From the NCBI GenBank assembly GCA_017625535.1, contig JAGAKR010000023.1, positions 1 through 64,000 of the forward strand: DNA of 64,000 nucleotides, in the 5' to 3' direction. Positions 26,665 to 34,882 of this stretch are shown piece after piece. The stretch's first letter is position 1. Every line of letters starts with the position of its first letter. The notes beneath the pieces were generated by a model. The model ran no database searches. It had not been told where the DNA came from and worked only from the letters and a program-made list of their open reading frames with translations. The DNA is from Bacteroidales bacterium (GTDB lineage: Bacteria > Bacteroidota > Bacteroidia > Bacteroidales > UBA932). The position numbers were made by a program, and so were the translations under genes.

Positions 26665-28113
26665 ATGAAATGTCCAAGTCTGTTATCATCTCTGCTGGCT
26701 TCAGTTGTTTTCCTGGTTGCCGGTGCGGCTCCGGCGTTTCCGCAGACTTCGGATCAAATGCAGGCTGCCGTTCCCGATTCAATTGAAATTCATTGGAAAA
26801 CAGAAGGTTTTGTGGATATATCAAATATCCAGAAAGGGGGATTCAGAAGCGGATGGGTGGACCTGTACCCTGAGGCACACTCTGAGAAGCCTTATGTTGT
26901 TCTTTTTCCCGACAAAGTATCCCAAGTCTATGCAGCCATTTCAAGTAAGGATATTACCCGAATTGATCTGGAGGAGTTTGGCCTCAATCCCGAAAAGGTG
27001 AGGAGAGATACTGACAAGATTTGGAAGAGAGGTTCCAATTACAACAAAAGGGACAAATATTACAAGAGGTTCAGTATGAACAGGATGCAGAGGAGGTTTT
27101 TCCAGGAGTCATTTTCAGACAGGTCAAATCTGGAAAGATATATGCTTCAGGTGTTGAAGGGCGGTCCTTGGTATGAATATAATGCGGTCAATGAGTTTAC
27201 GGCAATCCTCCATTGGGGAGGCGGGGGGAAGGATACATTGCTGTCGGGAAGAGACTTTTTTGCACACAGTCTTTATCCTTTTGTGAAGGATGAGTGGAAG
27301 GGGGCGGCTGAAACCCATACTCCGCAGGGGGATGCACTCTATTTCAGGCTGCTTGATTTGTGGCTGCTGGAGCATAACGGGGAGATGCATAAATTGGGCG
27401 TGTATGATATAAGGGGGCAGATAAAGGAACTGGAGAAGGATTTTGAAGTGGTGGAGGCCGGGCAACTTATGGATTTCGGCTCAGGCGGCGGTGTTTTTGT
27501 AAAGAATGATGTTCCGGCTTATTATGCATTGCTGCGAACTGAGGATATGCCTGATTATATGGATTTCAAATATATTTTTGAGAAGCGCAGCGGGAAGTTT
27601 CCGGAGTTTGATAATTTGAGACGTGATTTCCCGGATATGGTTGAAAAGTTGAAAGGCATACCTTTTTTTCAGAAACTGCTTGGGGAGGGGTATCTAAAGA
27701 TAATTGTTTCGTATGTGAATGACTCCATGATGTCTGAATATCAGATCAAGCGCAATGTGGACTATAATAACGGAAAAATTTTTGAAGACAATCCGGATTT
27801 CAGATGTTCACTGGAGAGGGGCGGATGTATATATGTTGAGGCTGTAAAGCCGTGGCTGCCATACAACAGTTTGGGGAGTGGGGATGAGAGGGTTGCGCGT
27901 TATCTGGCAAACAGTTTTGTGATATCTCCTGACGGCAAAATACTTGTTTCGGCTTTCGGGAACAGGTTCTTTTTCCCTATAGAATACAATCTTACGGATC
28001 CTTCCAGTTGGGTGGTGAATTCCCAGGGCCAGATCTGGATGGCTCCCATATATGGTGGCAACCGAAACAGCATATTGTTGGATATGGAGGGGTCCTTTCT
28101 TCCGTCCCTTTGA
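26665..28113 (+). CDS. Secreted protein of unknown function under sigma-54 control
   Basis: A 482-residue protein with a clear Sec signal peptide (cleaved near AFPQ, residue 27) and no other TM segment. I recognise no family. It is rich in aromatic and charged residues, with a basic segment at about 115-145 (KRGSNYNKRDKYYKRF) and a glycine cluster HWGGGGKD near 185. A late part reads FVISPDGKILVSAFGNRFFFPIEYNL, and the C-terminus carries short beta-type turns (PIYGGNRNSILLDMEG). It is a single gene between a consensus sigma-54 promoter and the catalase gene. Because the sigma-54 activators of the window seem dedicated to the exporter, it may be a regulon member, perhaps an exported substrate or envelope-stress factor; this is inference. 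Confidence 0.8.
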   Translation: MKCPSLLSSLLASVVFLVAGAAPAFPQTSDQMQAAVPDSIEIHWKTEGFVDISNIQKGGFRSGWVDLYPEAHSEKPYVVLFPDKVSQVYAAISSKDITRIDLEEFGLNPEKVRRDTDKIWKRGSNYNKRDKYYKRFSMNRMQRRFFQESFSDRSNLERYMLQVLKGGPWYEYNAVNEFTAILHWGGGGKDTLLSGRDFFAHSLYPFVKDEWKGAAETHTPQGDALYFRLLDLWLLEHNGEMHKLGVYDIRGQIKELEKDFEVVEAGQLMDFGSGGGVFVKNDVPAYYALLRTEDMPDYMDFKYIFEKRSGKFPEFDNLRRDFPDMVEKLKGIPFFQKLLGEGYLKIIVSYVNDSMMSEYQIKRNVDYNNGKIFEDNPDFRCSLERGGCIYVEAVKPWLPYNSLGSGDERVARYLANSFVISPDGKILVSAFGNRFFFPIEYNLTDPSSWVVNSQGQIWMAPIYGGNRNSILLDMEGSFLPSL

Positions 28114-28140
28114 ACTTTTTGCATCCTTTTTCCGTTAAGA

Positions 28141-28160
28141 GGTGAACACTAAAATTCACC
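28141..28160 (+). promoter_or_regulatory. Small hairpin in the catalase leader
   Basis: GGTGAA (28141-28146) pairs with TTCACC (28155-28160), ending three bases before the catalase ATG, where it could hinder ribosome access. Confidence 0.35.
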
Positions 28161-28163
28161 ATT

Positions 28164-29774
28164 ATGAAAAAGGAGAAGAATACCCGACTTACAGAGTTGC
28201 AGAGAAGTATGAGCAAGGGACCGGTGGAAACCGTGAATGCGGCAACCCCCCAGCAGCTTACAGCAGACAACGGCCGCCTGGTGGCGGACAACCAGAATGT
28301 GCAGACAGCGGGGCAGAGGGGCCCTATGGTGCTGCAGGACCCTTGGTTTCTGGAGAAACTTGCCCATTTCGACCGCGAGGTAATTCCAGAGCGCCGTATG
28401 CACGCAAAGGGTTCCGGGGCATACGGGACATTTACGGTAACACACGACATTACCAAATATACAAGGGCCTCAATATTCAGTGCTGTCGGGAAGAAGACAG
28501 AGTGTTTTGTCCGCTTCTCCACTGTGGCCGGGGAGAGGGGTGCTGCTGATGCGGAGAGGGATATCCGAGGTTTTGCAATGAAGTTCTATACAGATACGGG
28601 GAACTGGGACCTTGTGGGGAACAATACTCCGGTTTTTTTCCTCCGCGACCCTCTCAAATTCCCGGACCTGAACCACGCCATAAAGAGGGATCCGCGTACA
28701 AATATGCGCAGCGCAAACAACAACTGGGATTTCTGGACACTCCTGCCCGAGGCGCTGCATCAGGTTACAATCACCATGAGCCCGCGAGGTATTCCGTACT
28801 CTTACCGCCATATGCACGGTTTCGGGAGCCACACCTACAGTTTTATAAATGCTGCGAACGAGAGGACCTGGGTGAAGTTCCACCTGAGGACACTGCAGGG
28901 GATAAAGAACCTTACTGATGCCGAAGCCGAGGCAATAATAGCAAAAGACAGGGAGTCGCACCAGAGGGATTTGTTTGAAAGCATTGAGAGGGGAGATTAC
29001 CCCCGCTGGCTCTTCCAGATACAACTTATGACCCAGGAGCAGGCCCGCACCTACCGGATAAATCCTTTTGACCTTACAAAAGTGTGGCCCCACGGGGATT
29101 TCCCTCTCCACGATGTGGGAATCCTGGAATTGAACCGCAACCCGGAAAATTACTTTGCAGAGGTGGAGCAGTCTGCCTTCAACCCACAGAACATAATTGA
29201 TGGAATAGGTTTTTCTCCCGACAAAATGCTTCAGGGCCGCCTCTTCTCGTATGGCGACGCCCAGAGATACCGCCTGGGTGTGAACCTGCACCAGATACCT
29301 GTGAACAGGCCGCGCTGCCCTGTACACTCTTACCACCGCGACGGAGCGATGCGTGTTGACGGCAATTACGGTAGCACATTGGGGTATGAGCCGAACAGTT
29401 ACGGGGAATGGAAAGATAATCCTTCTTTGAAGGAACCTCCGTTGAGGGTCTACAACTCTTCCGGAGTGGTTTCAGCCGCCCGGGGCGGAGCATCTGCTTC
29501 CGGTCCTGCCGGCTCCGGCAATCCGGGATACCCTACCGCCGGAGTTGACATCTACAACTACCCTGAACGTGAATACGATGATGACTACTACTCACAGCCT
29601 GGAGACCTCTTCCGCCTTATGCCCCCTGAAGAGCAGCAGCTCCTCTTTGAAAACACCGCCCGTGCAATGGCCGGCTGCGCCACCTTCATAAAAGAGCGCC
29701 ACGCCCGCAATTGCTACAAGGCCGATCCCGCCTACGGCGAGGGTGTTGCCAGGGCACTGGGCATTTCTTTGTGA
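28164..29774 (+). CDS. katA: Monofunctional heme catalase
   Basis: A 536-residue clade-3-type catalase that splits hydrogen peroxide to water and oxygen. The distal His lies in [14 protein letters not shown] (about residue 76), the distal Asn in [12 protein letters not shown] (about 155), and the proximal heme-ligand Tyr in [14 protein letters not shown] (about 365). The HSYHRDGAM segment follows. Near residue 435-455 there is a glycine/alanine/serine-rich stretch ([17 protein letters not shown]) absent from most catalases, close to the usual C-terminal end. No signal peptide, so cytoplasmic. The stop codon TGA is the first part of the inverted-repeat arm at 29772. Start ATG at 28164. Confidence 0.95.
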   Translation: MKKEKNTRLTELQRSMSKGPVETVNAATPQQLTADNGRLVADNQNVQTAGQRGPMVLQDPWFLEKLAHFDREVIPERRMHAKGSGAYGTFTVTHDITKYTRASIFSAVGKKTECFVRFSTVAGERGAADAERDIRGFAMKFYTDTGNWDLVGNNTPVFFLRDPLKFPDLNHAIKRDPRTNMRSANNNWDFWTLLPEALHQVTITMSPRGIPYSYRHMHGFGSHTYSFINAANERTWVKFHLRTLQGIKNLTDAEAEAIIAKDRESHQRDLFESIERGDYPRWLFQIQLMTQEQARTYRINPFDLTKVWPHGDFPLHDVGILELNRNPENYFAEVEQSAFNPQNIIDGIGFSPDKMLQGRLFSYGDAQRYRLGVNLHQIPVNRPRCPVHSYHRDGAMRVDGNYGSTLGYEPNSYGEWKDNPSLKEPPLRVYNSSGVVSAARGGASASGPAGSGNPGYPTAGVDIYNYPEREYDDDYYSQPGDLFRLMPPEEQQLLFENTARAMAGCATFIKERHARNCYKADPAYGEGVARALGISL

Positions 29775-29896
29775 CGTTGATATTATTTCCAAATCATTGT
29801 AAAACAATAATATACAAAATAAAATCCCGCATCAGAGCGGGATTTTTATTTTGTAATATTCTGGTTCCCAGAATATTGGAAATAATGTCAACGTCA
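29772..29896. repeat. Inverted-repeat arms flanking the catalase / response-regulator gap
   Basis: TGACGTTGATA (29772-29782) and TGTCAACGTCA (29886-29896) are near-complementary and continue into TTATTTCCAA versus TTGGAAATAA. They match the inverted repeat before the 5'-nucleotidase gene. Between them lie a terminator (29821-29846) and a second hairpin, AATATTCTGG (29855-29864) with CCAGAATATT (29868-29877). Confidence 0.8.
29821..29846 (+). terminator. Terminator after catalase
   Basis: AAAATCCCGC (29821-29830) pairs with GCGGGATTTT (29837-29846), followed by further T. It probably ends the catalase transcript. Confidence 0.85.
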
Positions 29897-29909
29897 CAAA
29901 AAATAGTTG

Positions 29910-29917
29910 TATATTTG
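29910..29917 (+). promoter_or_regulatory. -7 box for response regulator 1
   Basis: TATATTTG lies 19 bases before the ATG and 13 bases after the operator-like arm TGTCAACGTCA, the same geometry as before the 5'-nucleotidase gene. Confidence 0.6.
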
Positions 29918-29936
29918 TAACTGCCCAAAACAGAAA

Positions 29937-31412
29937 ATGATGGCTGCAAAAAATAAAGGAAGAATACTTGTTGTAGATGATAATGCAGGGATAAGGGGAG
30001 CACTTAAGATTCTGCTCCCAATGCATTTTGCACAGGTGGAACTCATCTCCACCCCAAATGACCTCATAAACAAGGTGCAGGAGTTCAAGCCCAATGCGGT
30101 ACTCCTGGACATGAATTTCCATACAGACATAAATACCGGCAATGAAGGACTCTATTGGCTGGCGGAACTCAAGAAATGTTTCCCGGCAATAGAGGTGGTC
30201 CTTTTTACTGCATACGCAGATATACAACTGGCGGTGGAGGGGATGAAACGCGGTGCGTTTGATTTCATCGTTAAGCCGTGGGACAACGGGAAACTTATTG
30301 AAATTCTTACAAATGCAGTGCAGAAGCAGCAGAAGGAGACCCGCACAAATCCTCCACAGGAATCCATTCTTCCCGACAAAATGCTCTGGGGCACAACCCC
30401 TCAGATGCAGCAGATACGCAGGAGCGTGGAGAAGATAGCCCCTACAGATGCCACAGTGCTCATTACAGGTGAAAACGGAACAGGTAAAGATGTACTGGCA
30501 GGGGAGATTTACCGACTGGGCAGCCGTCTGGGGCGGCCTATGGTAAGTGTAGATGTGGGGGCACTTACAGAGACACTTTTTGAAAGCGAACTCTTCGGCC
30601 ACGTGAAAGGGGCCTTTACCGATGCCCATACGGACCACGTGGGCAAATTTGAACAGGCCAACGGCGGCACACTCTTCCTGGATGAAATAGGGAACATCCC
30701 CCTCCATCTTCAGGGAAAACTGTTGCGTGTGCTGCAGAACCGCTGCATAACCAGAGTGGGAGACACCAGGCAGATTCCTATAGACATCCGCCTTATATGT
30801 GCCACCAATATGGATCTGGAGCAGATGATCCGTGACGGCCGTTTCCGCGAAGACCTCTACTACCGCATAAACACAATGCAGATTAAACTCCCGCCGTTGA
30901 GAGAGCGCACAGACGAGATAAAGGGGCTGGCCCTGAATTTCCTTGAAAGGTATGCCCAGAAATACCACAGGAGTGTAGCCAAGATAGACAGCCAGGCACT
31001 GGCGGCGCTCAAACTGCACCGCTGGAACGGAAACATAAGGGAACTGAAGAACTCAATTGAAAAGGCAGTGATAATGAGCGAAGGGGATACCCTTACCCTG
31101 CAGGATTTGCAGTTCAGCATTCAGGTTCCCGACGGATTGGCTGCCGCGCAAGGTATCTCAGGTGGAGGAGCGGCAACTGCCGGAGCATCGGCAGGCGTTG
31201 GGGCAGGCACACAGGCAGGAGCCGGAGCTGGAGTACAGACCGGGGGAACCGCGGGTGCTTCCCAATACCATGGGGAAACCCTTGAGATGCAGGAAGAGAG
31301 GACCATCAGGGCTGCAGTGGAAAAATGCGGCGGCAACCTCTCCCTGGTAGCCAAAACCCTCAACATATCCCGCCCAACACTCTACTCGAAACTGAAAAAG
31401 TACGGGATATAA
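29937..31412 (+). CDS. Sigma-54-dependent response regulator 1 (NtrC family)
   Basis: A 491-residue regulator with receiver, AAA+ and Fis-type DNA-binding domains. Receiver: LVVDD near residue 11, phospho-acceptor Asp in VLLDMNF (about 54), and conserved Lys in VKPWD (about 110). AAA+: Walker A GENGTGKD (about 178), GAFTDA loop (about 225, Asp in place of the usual second Gly of GAFTGA), Walker B GTLFLDEIGN (about 245) and an RFREDLYYRIN sensor/Arg-finger region (about 303). A glycine/alanine linker (about 405-440) leads to a C-terminal Fis HTH (NISRPTLYSKLKKYGI). It activates sigma-54 promoters such as those at 9189, 17718 and 26618. Its kinase gene lies 373 bases downstream beyond a repeat array. 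Confidence 0.93.
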   Translation: MMAAKNKGRILVVDDNAGIRGALKILLPMHFAQVELISTPNDLINKVQEFKPNAVLLDMNFHTDINTGNEGLYWLAELKKCFPAIEVVLFTAYADIQLAVEGMKRGAFDFIVKPWDNGKLIEILTNAVQKQQKETRTNPPQESILPDKMLWGTTPQMQQIRRSVEKIAPTDATVLITGENGTGKDVLAGEIYRLGSRLGRPMVSVDVGALTETLFESELFGHVKGAFTDAHTDHVGKFEQANGGTLFLDEIGNIPLHLQGKLLRVLQNRCITRVGDTRQIPIDIRLICATNMDLEQMIRDGRFREDLYYRINTMQIKLPPLRERTDEIKGLALNFLERYAQKYHRSVAKIDSQALAALKLHRWNGNIRELKNSIEKAVIMSEGDTLTLQDLQFSIQVPDGLAAAQGISGGGAATAGASAGVGAGTQAGAGAGVQTGGTAGASQYHGETLEMQEERTIRAAVEKCGGNLSLVAKTLNISRPTLYSKLKKYGI

Positions 31413-31439
31413 CCGCTCGTGGCCGCCCACTGTGAATCC

Positions 31440-31735
31440 GGTGCAAAAAACTGCTCCATTTTGCACCGAACTGGACTTACGACGGATTTTGGTGCAGAAA
31501 ACTGCCCCATTTGGCACCAAGTTGCGGGTTGTGAGGATTCTGGTGCAGAAAAACACTCCTTTTTGCACCGAACTGTGCTTGCGGCGGATTCCGGTGCAAA
31601 ATACCGCCCAATTTGGCACCGAGTTGCGGGTTGTGAGGATTCCGGTGCAGAAAAACACTCATTTTTACACCGAACAGGGCTTGCAACGGATTTTGGTGCA
31701 AAATACTGCCTCTTTTGGCACCGAGTTGCGGAGAA
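31440..31735. repeat. 51-bp tandem stem-loop repeats, locus I (six units)
   Basis: Six units start at 31440, 31491, 31542, 31593, 31644 and 31695, an exact 51-base period. Each begins with GGTGCA and an A run and closes about 25 bases later with a T run and GCACC, so each forms a stem-loop. Odd and even units differ in their linker, giving a 102-bp higher order. All three plus frames and a minus frame stay partly open because 51 is a multiple of three; I do not consider them genes. The array fills the 31413-31785 gap between the regulator and its kinase. Confidence 0.9.
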
Positions 31736-31785
31736 GGGGGGGGAGATTTTGGGGCAGGGAAAAGAAACATTAATAATTTGTCGGG

Positions 31786-32994
31786 ATGCTGAAAATTATC
31801 CTCATATTGCTGGTGGTTGCTGTGCTGGTTCTCCTGTACACGGTGTATTTGTGGCGCCGCACCAATGAGAAACTTACCTATATGCTGGATTCCCTGGATA
31901 ATGATGATGTGAATTTCAGGTTCAGGGAGCGGCTCTTTTTTGACATTTCCCTAAACCGTACCCTCAACAGGCTCCGTAGCATTTATGAGAAGCGCCGTAC
32001 TGAACTGCGGGAGCAGGAGCAGTATTTTGCCCATATGCTGGAAAATGTGCAGACAGGAATTGTGGTTCAGGAGGAGAACGGCATAATCTCTTTTTATAAT
32101 GCGTATGCCAGGGTGCTTCTGGGAATGGAATCCCTCTCGCACATAAGGCAGTTGCGCAGGGTGAGCGACTCCCTTTATACCGCTTTTATGAATGTGCAGC
32201 CCGGCAAGGCCCTGAAGGCAGAGTATTACAATGAGAGTTCCAGGATTGATATTCTCCTTTCAGCTTCATACGCTACAATTAAAGGGAAAGAGGTGAAGAT
32301 CATCTCCTTGAGCAATATCAACACCCAGTTGACAGAGAACCAGGAGGAGAGTTGGAACAAACTTACCCGCGTGCTCACCCACGAGATAATGAACACCATA
32401 ACCCCAATCATCTCCCTGAGTGACACTCTCAACAAATGTGCAGTGGATGACCGCCTGGATTCCAATTACATCTCCGGGCTGGAGACCATCTCCTCATCCT
32501 CCAAGGGACTGCTCAGTTTTGTGGAGTCATACCGCAGCCTTACCCGTGTGGCCGCTCCAATCCGCAAATCATTCCTTGTTAGCGAACTGGCGGAAAGGGT
32601 GCTGCAACTTACAGCCCCTTACACCACTGAGGCAGGGGTTGAAACGGCATTTGTAGAGAAAACCGAGGATGTGCTCCTGTGGGCAGATGAGAACCAGATT
32701 GCCCAGATACTCATTAACCTTGTGAAGAATGCAGCCCAGGCAGGGGCAACCCGCATAGAGATCTCTGCAGACCTTGATTCCCTTGAAAATGTGGTAATAG
32801 AGGTAACCAACAACGGCGCCCCAATAAGCAAAGAGGGGCAGGCAGAGATCTTTGTACCATTCTACACCACAAAACAGGAAGGGACAGGCATAGGCCTCTC
32901 CCTTTCCCGACAAATCATGCGCCTGCACAACGGCACCCTTGCCCTCACCCGCAGCGATGCCACAGCAACTACATTTACACTTAATTTCCGGTAG
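31786..32994 (+). CDS. Sensor histidine kinase 1
   Basis: A 402-residue kinase with one N-terminal TM (about residues 3-22), a short linker, a PAS-like region (about 80-180, VQTGIVVQEENGIISFYN), and a HisKA/HATPase core. The phospho-acceptor is in LTHEIMNTITPI (about 203), the N-box is NLVKNAAQAG (about 312), and the G-boxes include EGTGIGLSLSRQIM (about 370). It lacks a periplasmic sensor domain, so it probably senses a cytoplasmic or membrane signal. It is the likely partner of the regulator upstream. The kinase of the second pair (43197-44276) shares the unusual HEIMN(T/S)ITPIISLS motif, so the two systems are paralogous. Confidence 0.93.
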   Translation: MLKIILILLVVAVLVLLYTVYLWRRTNEKLTYMLDSLDNDDVNFRFRERLFFDISLNRTLNRLRSIYEKRRTELREQEQYFAHMLENVQTGIVVQEENGIISFYNAYARVLLGMESLSHIRQLRRVSDSLYTAFMNVQPGKALKAEYYNESSRIDILLSASYATIKGKEVKIISLSNINTQLTENQEESWNKLTRVLTHEIMNTITPIISLSDTLNKCAVDDRLDSNYISGLETISSSSKGLLSFVESYRSLTRVAAPIRKSFLVSELAERVLQLTAPYTTEAGVETAFVEKTEDVLLWADENQIAQILINLVKNAAQAGATRIEISADLDSLENVVIEVTNNGAPISKEGQAEIFVPFYTTKQEGTGIGLSLSRQIMRLHNGTLALTRSDATATTFTLNFR

Positions 32995-33030
32995 GTGTAA
33001 TTCAGTTTCTGCTTGTATTATCCCATTCCC

Positions 33031-33193
33031 CAAGAGGTTAAGTGAGATTGATTTGTGTGGAACCGCGTTGTGTGTTCTGCAGGGCGGCTTTTGAGGATTT
33101 GGGCATCCTTAACCTCTGTCTGTAGATTGAGGTTAAGCATACAGAGAGGCGTTGTAGGACACCACAGTGGGGGAGAGACGTACTAACCTCTTG
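33031..33193. repeat. 163-bp element with inverted ends, copy 1
   Basis: Begins CAAGAGGTTA (33031-33040) and ends with its complement TAACCTCTTG (33184-33193). An internal perfect hairpin pairs CTTAACCTC with GAGGTTAAG (33108-33137). A diverged 162-base copy lies at 34361-34522 on the other side of the GH18 gene. No reading frame. Either a MITE-like element or a structured RNA. Confidence 0.75.
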
Positions 33194-33211
33194 TGAGGTT
33201 ATCTCGCATAT

Positions 33212-33238
33212 AAATTAAGCAATATTTGCTTAATTTTG
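33212..33238 (+). promoter_or_regulatory. Inverted repeat overlapping the GH18 -7 box
   Basis: AAATTAAGCAA (33212-33222) and TTGCTTAATTT (33226-33236) form a perfect 11-bp inverted repeat that overlaps TAATTTTG (33231-33238), the -7 box 15 bases before the GH18 ATG. It looks like an operator. Confidence 0.6.
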
Positions 33239-33253
33239 TTCAAAAATTAAGTT

Positions 33254-34279
33254 ATGTCCAAACTGAATTATCTTAAACCAAGTATCCTTTTTGTTCTCTT
33301 GTCTTTCTTTTCCATATCCTTAGCGGCACAGACCAAGGATAATGATGGCAAGGTTATCCTTGCATATGTTACTTCGTGGAGCAGTGTAATGCCAAATCCG
33401 CAGATGGTAACTCATATAAATTATGCATTCGGGCACGTGGACAGTACGTTCCAGGGGGTGAAGGTGGATAATCCGCAGAGGTTAAGGCAGATTGCCCGTC
33501 TGAAAAAGAAAAATCCCCATCTTAAGGTTATGCTTTCCGTTGGCGGCTGGGGGAGCGGCCGCTTCAGTGAGATGGCGGCGGATCAGGCCAAGAGGGAGAA
33601 GTTTGCAAAGGATTGCCGCCGGGTGGTGAGAAAATTCAATCTGGATGGAATAGACATAGATTGGGAGTATCCTACTGTTTCGGCTGCAGGGATTTCCTCT
33701 TCCCCGGATGACACGGAGAATTTTTCTCTTCTTATGCAGGATTTGAGAAAATCTGTCGGGAAGAAGAAACTCCTTACCCTGGCAACTGTGTGCAATGCCA
33801 GATACATTGATTTCCCTGCAATTATGCCATACGTGGATTTTGTGAACATTATGGCGTATGATATGACAATGGGGATTGCAAAACACCACTCTCCGCTGTA
33901 CAAATCAGAAAATACCACAGACCTTACCGCCGCATCTTCTGTTGAGGCGCATCTGGCGGCAGGGGTTCCGGCGCACAAACTGGTTCTTGGAGTGCCGTTC
34001 TACGGGAGGGGCAACAATGAGTTCAAGGCATCGGCAAGTTACAGCAGGATGCCTGCAGACCTGGGCCCTTTCACCGAACAGTGGGATGAGACGGCACAGG
34101 CATCCTACCTGGCAAATGCGGAAGGGAAGTTTGTATTCGGCTATGAAACCCCACGCTCCCTGGCGGTAAAATGCCGCTATGCAGTGGAAAAAGGGCTCCG
34201 CGGCATAATGTTCTGGGAATATGCCGGTGACACTCCCAGCAACATCCTCTGCAGGACCATACAGGAGAATTTGAAATAG
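33254..34279 (+). CDS. Secreted GH18-family glycosidase (chitinase-like)
   Basis: A 341-residue protein with a signal peptide (cleaved near SLAAQ) and one GH18 TIM barrel. The substrate-site motif SVGGWGSGRFS is at about residue 95, and the catalytic DxxDxDxE is intact as DGIDIDWEYP (about 132-139, proton donor Glu). FVNIMAYDMT (about 197) and the C-terminal GIMFWEYAGD (Trp lining the site) complete the fold. GH18 enzymes cut beta-1,4-linked GlcNAc polymers such as chitin, or the chitobiose core of N-glycans. The short single-domain form without a binding module resembles Bacteroidetes chitinase- or endoglycosidase-like enzymes. It is a single gene flanked on both sides by copies of the 163-bp element. 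Confidence 0.92.
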   Translation: MSKLNYLKPSILFVLLSFFSISLAAQTKDNDGKVILAYVTSWSSVMPNPQMVTHINYAFGHVDSTFQGVKVDNPQRLRQIARLKKKNPHLKVMLSVGGWGSGRFSEMAADQAKREKFAKDCRRVVRKFNLDGIDIDWEYPTVSAAGISSSPDDTENFSLLMQDLRKSVGKKKLLTLATVCNARYIDFPAIMPYVDFVNIMAYDMTMGIAKHHSPLYKSENTTDLTAASSVEAHLAAGVPAHKLVLGVPFYGRGNNEFKASASYSRMPADLGPFTEQWDETAQASYLANAEGKFVFGYETPRSLAVKCRYAVEKGLRGIMFWEYAGDTPSNILCRTIQENLK

Positions 34280-34360
34280 TTTTACTGCACAAGAGGTCAT
34301 CACTTGGTGGAGTTTGGTGTGCAGAAGAGACATTTCCCGCACCGGAAGCAGTTCCCTCCC

Positions 34361-34522
34361 CAAGAGGTTAGGCGAGTTTGTCTTTAGAGAAACCGCTTTG
34401 TGTGTTCAGTGGAAAGGTTTCTGGGAATAGGGACATTCTTAACCTGAGGTTGAAGATGGAGGTTAGGCGAGTTGGGTGGCGTTGTAGGCATCAGAGAGGG
34501 GATTTGCTGTACCAACCTCTTG
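34361..34522. repeat. 162-bp element with inverted ends, copy 2
   Basis: Begins CAAGAGGTTA (34361-34370) and ends CAACCTCTTG (34513-34522). It shares with copy 1 the blocks TTGTGTGTTC, CTTAACCT and GGCGTTGTAGG at matching positions, but is otherwise diverged. The rest of 34280-34657 shows no gene, only G-rich sequence with short repeats of GCGAG and GGTTACCTGCG type. Confidence 0.7.
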
Positions 34523-34657
34523 CGAGTTACCTGCGAGGAGGTGATGTGGTGACTCTGACGGCGGGTTACCTGCGGGGTGTGGTGGTGGAAAGTTCTTGTG
34601 AGGTAGCGATGGAAAGTCAGGTGACGGGAAGTTCTTGATTATCAGCGATATAAAACA

Positions 34658-34688
34658 AAAAAAGAGACCTTGAAAAGGTCTCTTTTTT
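34658..34688. terminator. Bidirectional terminator downstream of tRNA-Leu
   Basis: AAGAGACC and GGTCTCTT form a stem (about 34660-34686) with A runs on the left and T runs on the right, so it can end the leftward tRNA transcript. Confidence 0.85.
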
Positions 34689-34692
34689 ATCG

Positions 34693-34776
34693 TGCCCAGA
34701 ACAAGACTCGAACTTGCACACCGATACCGGCACCACCCCCTCAAAGTGGCGTGTCTACCAATTTCACCATCTGGGC
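34693..34776 (-). tRNA. tRNA-Leu, anticodon GAG
   Basis: On the minus strand an 84-base tRNA with acceptor arms GCCCAGA and TCTGGGC, leucine-type D-arm GTGAAATTGGTAGACAC, anticodon stem CCACT with GGTGG around loop TTGAGGG (anticodon GAG), a long variable arm (class II tRNA), T-arm GTTCGAGTC, and discriminator A. CCA is not encoded. It reads CUC and CUU codons. It stands alone, followed by the terminator at 34658. Confidence 0.93.
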
Positions 34777-34882
34777 CTTTGAGTGGTGCAAATATACGCA
34801 CTTTTTTCCGGGATTTCCAAACGTTTTTACATAAATTTTTGTTATTTTAGCAGACTATAATGATAATTTAAAGAATCCGGCT

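Noticed and set aside
29832..31019. 395-codon minus-strand frame opposite response regulator 1, and 28470-29336 minus opposite catalase
   Set aside because: Both are antisense to unmistakable genes and run across terminators and promoters; no family resemblance.
31440..31735. CRISPR array
   Set aside because: The 51-bp units follow each other without unique spacers, the linkers are repeated too, units alternate A/B, and no cas gene is near.
31419..31868. Repeat proteins encoded by the stem-loop arrays (also 31477-31770 minus, 39592-39885 minus, 41151-41642 minus, 41355-41711 plus)
   Set aside because: Several overlapping frames on both strands are open only because the repeat period is a multiple of three or nearly so; no start signal, signal peptide or domain is visible.
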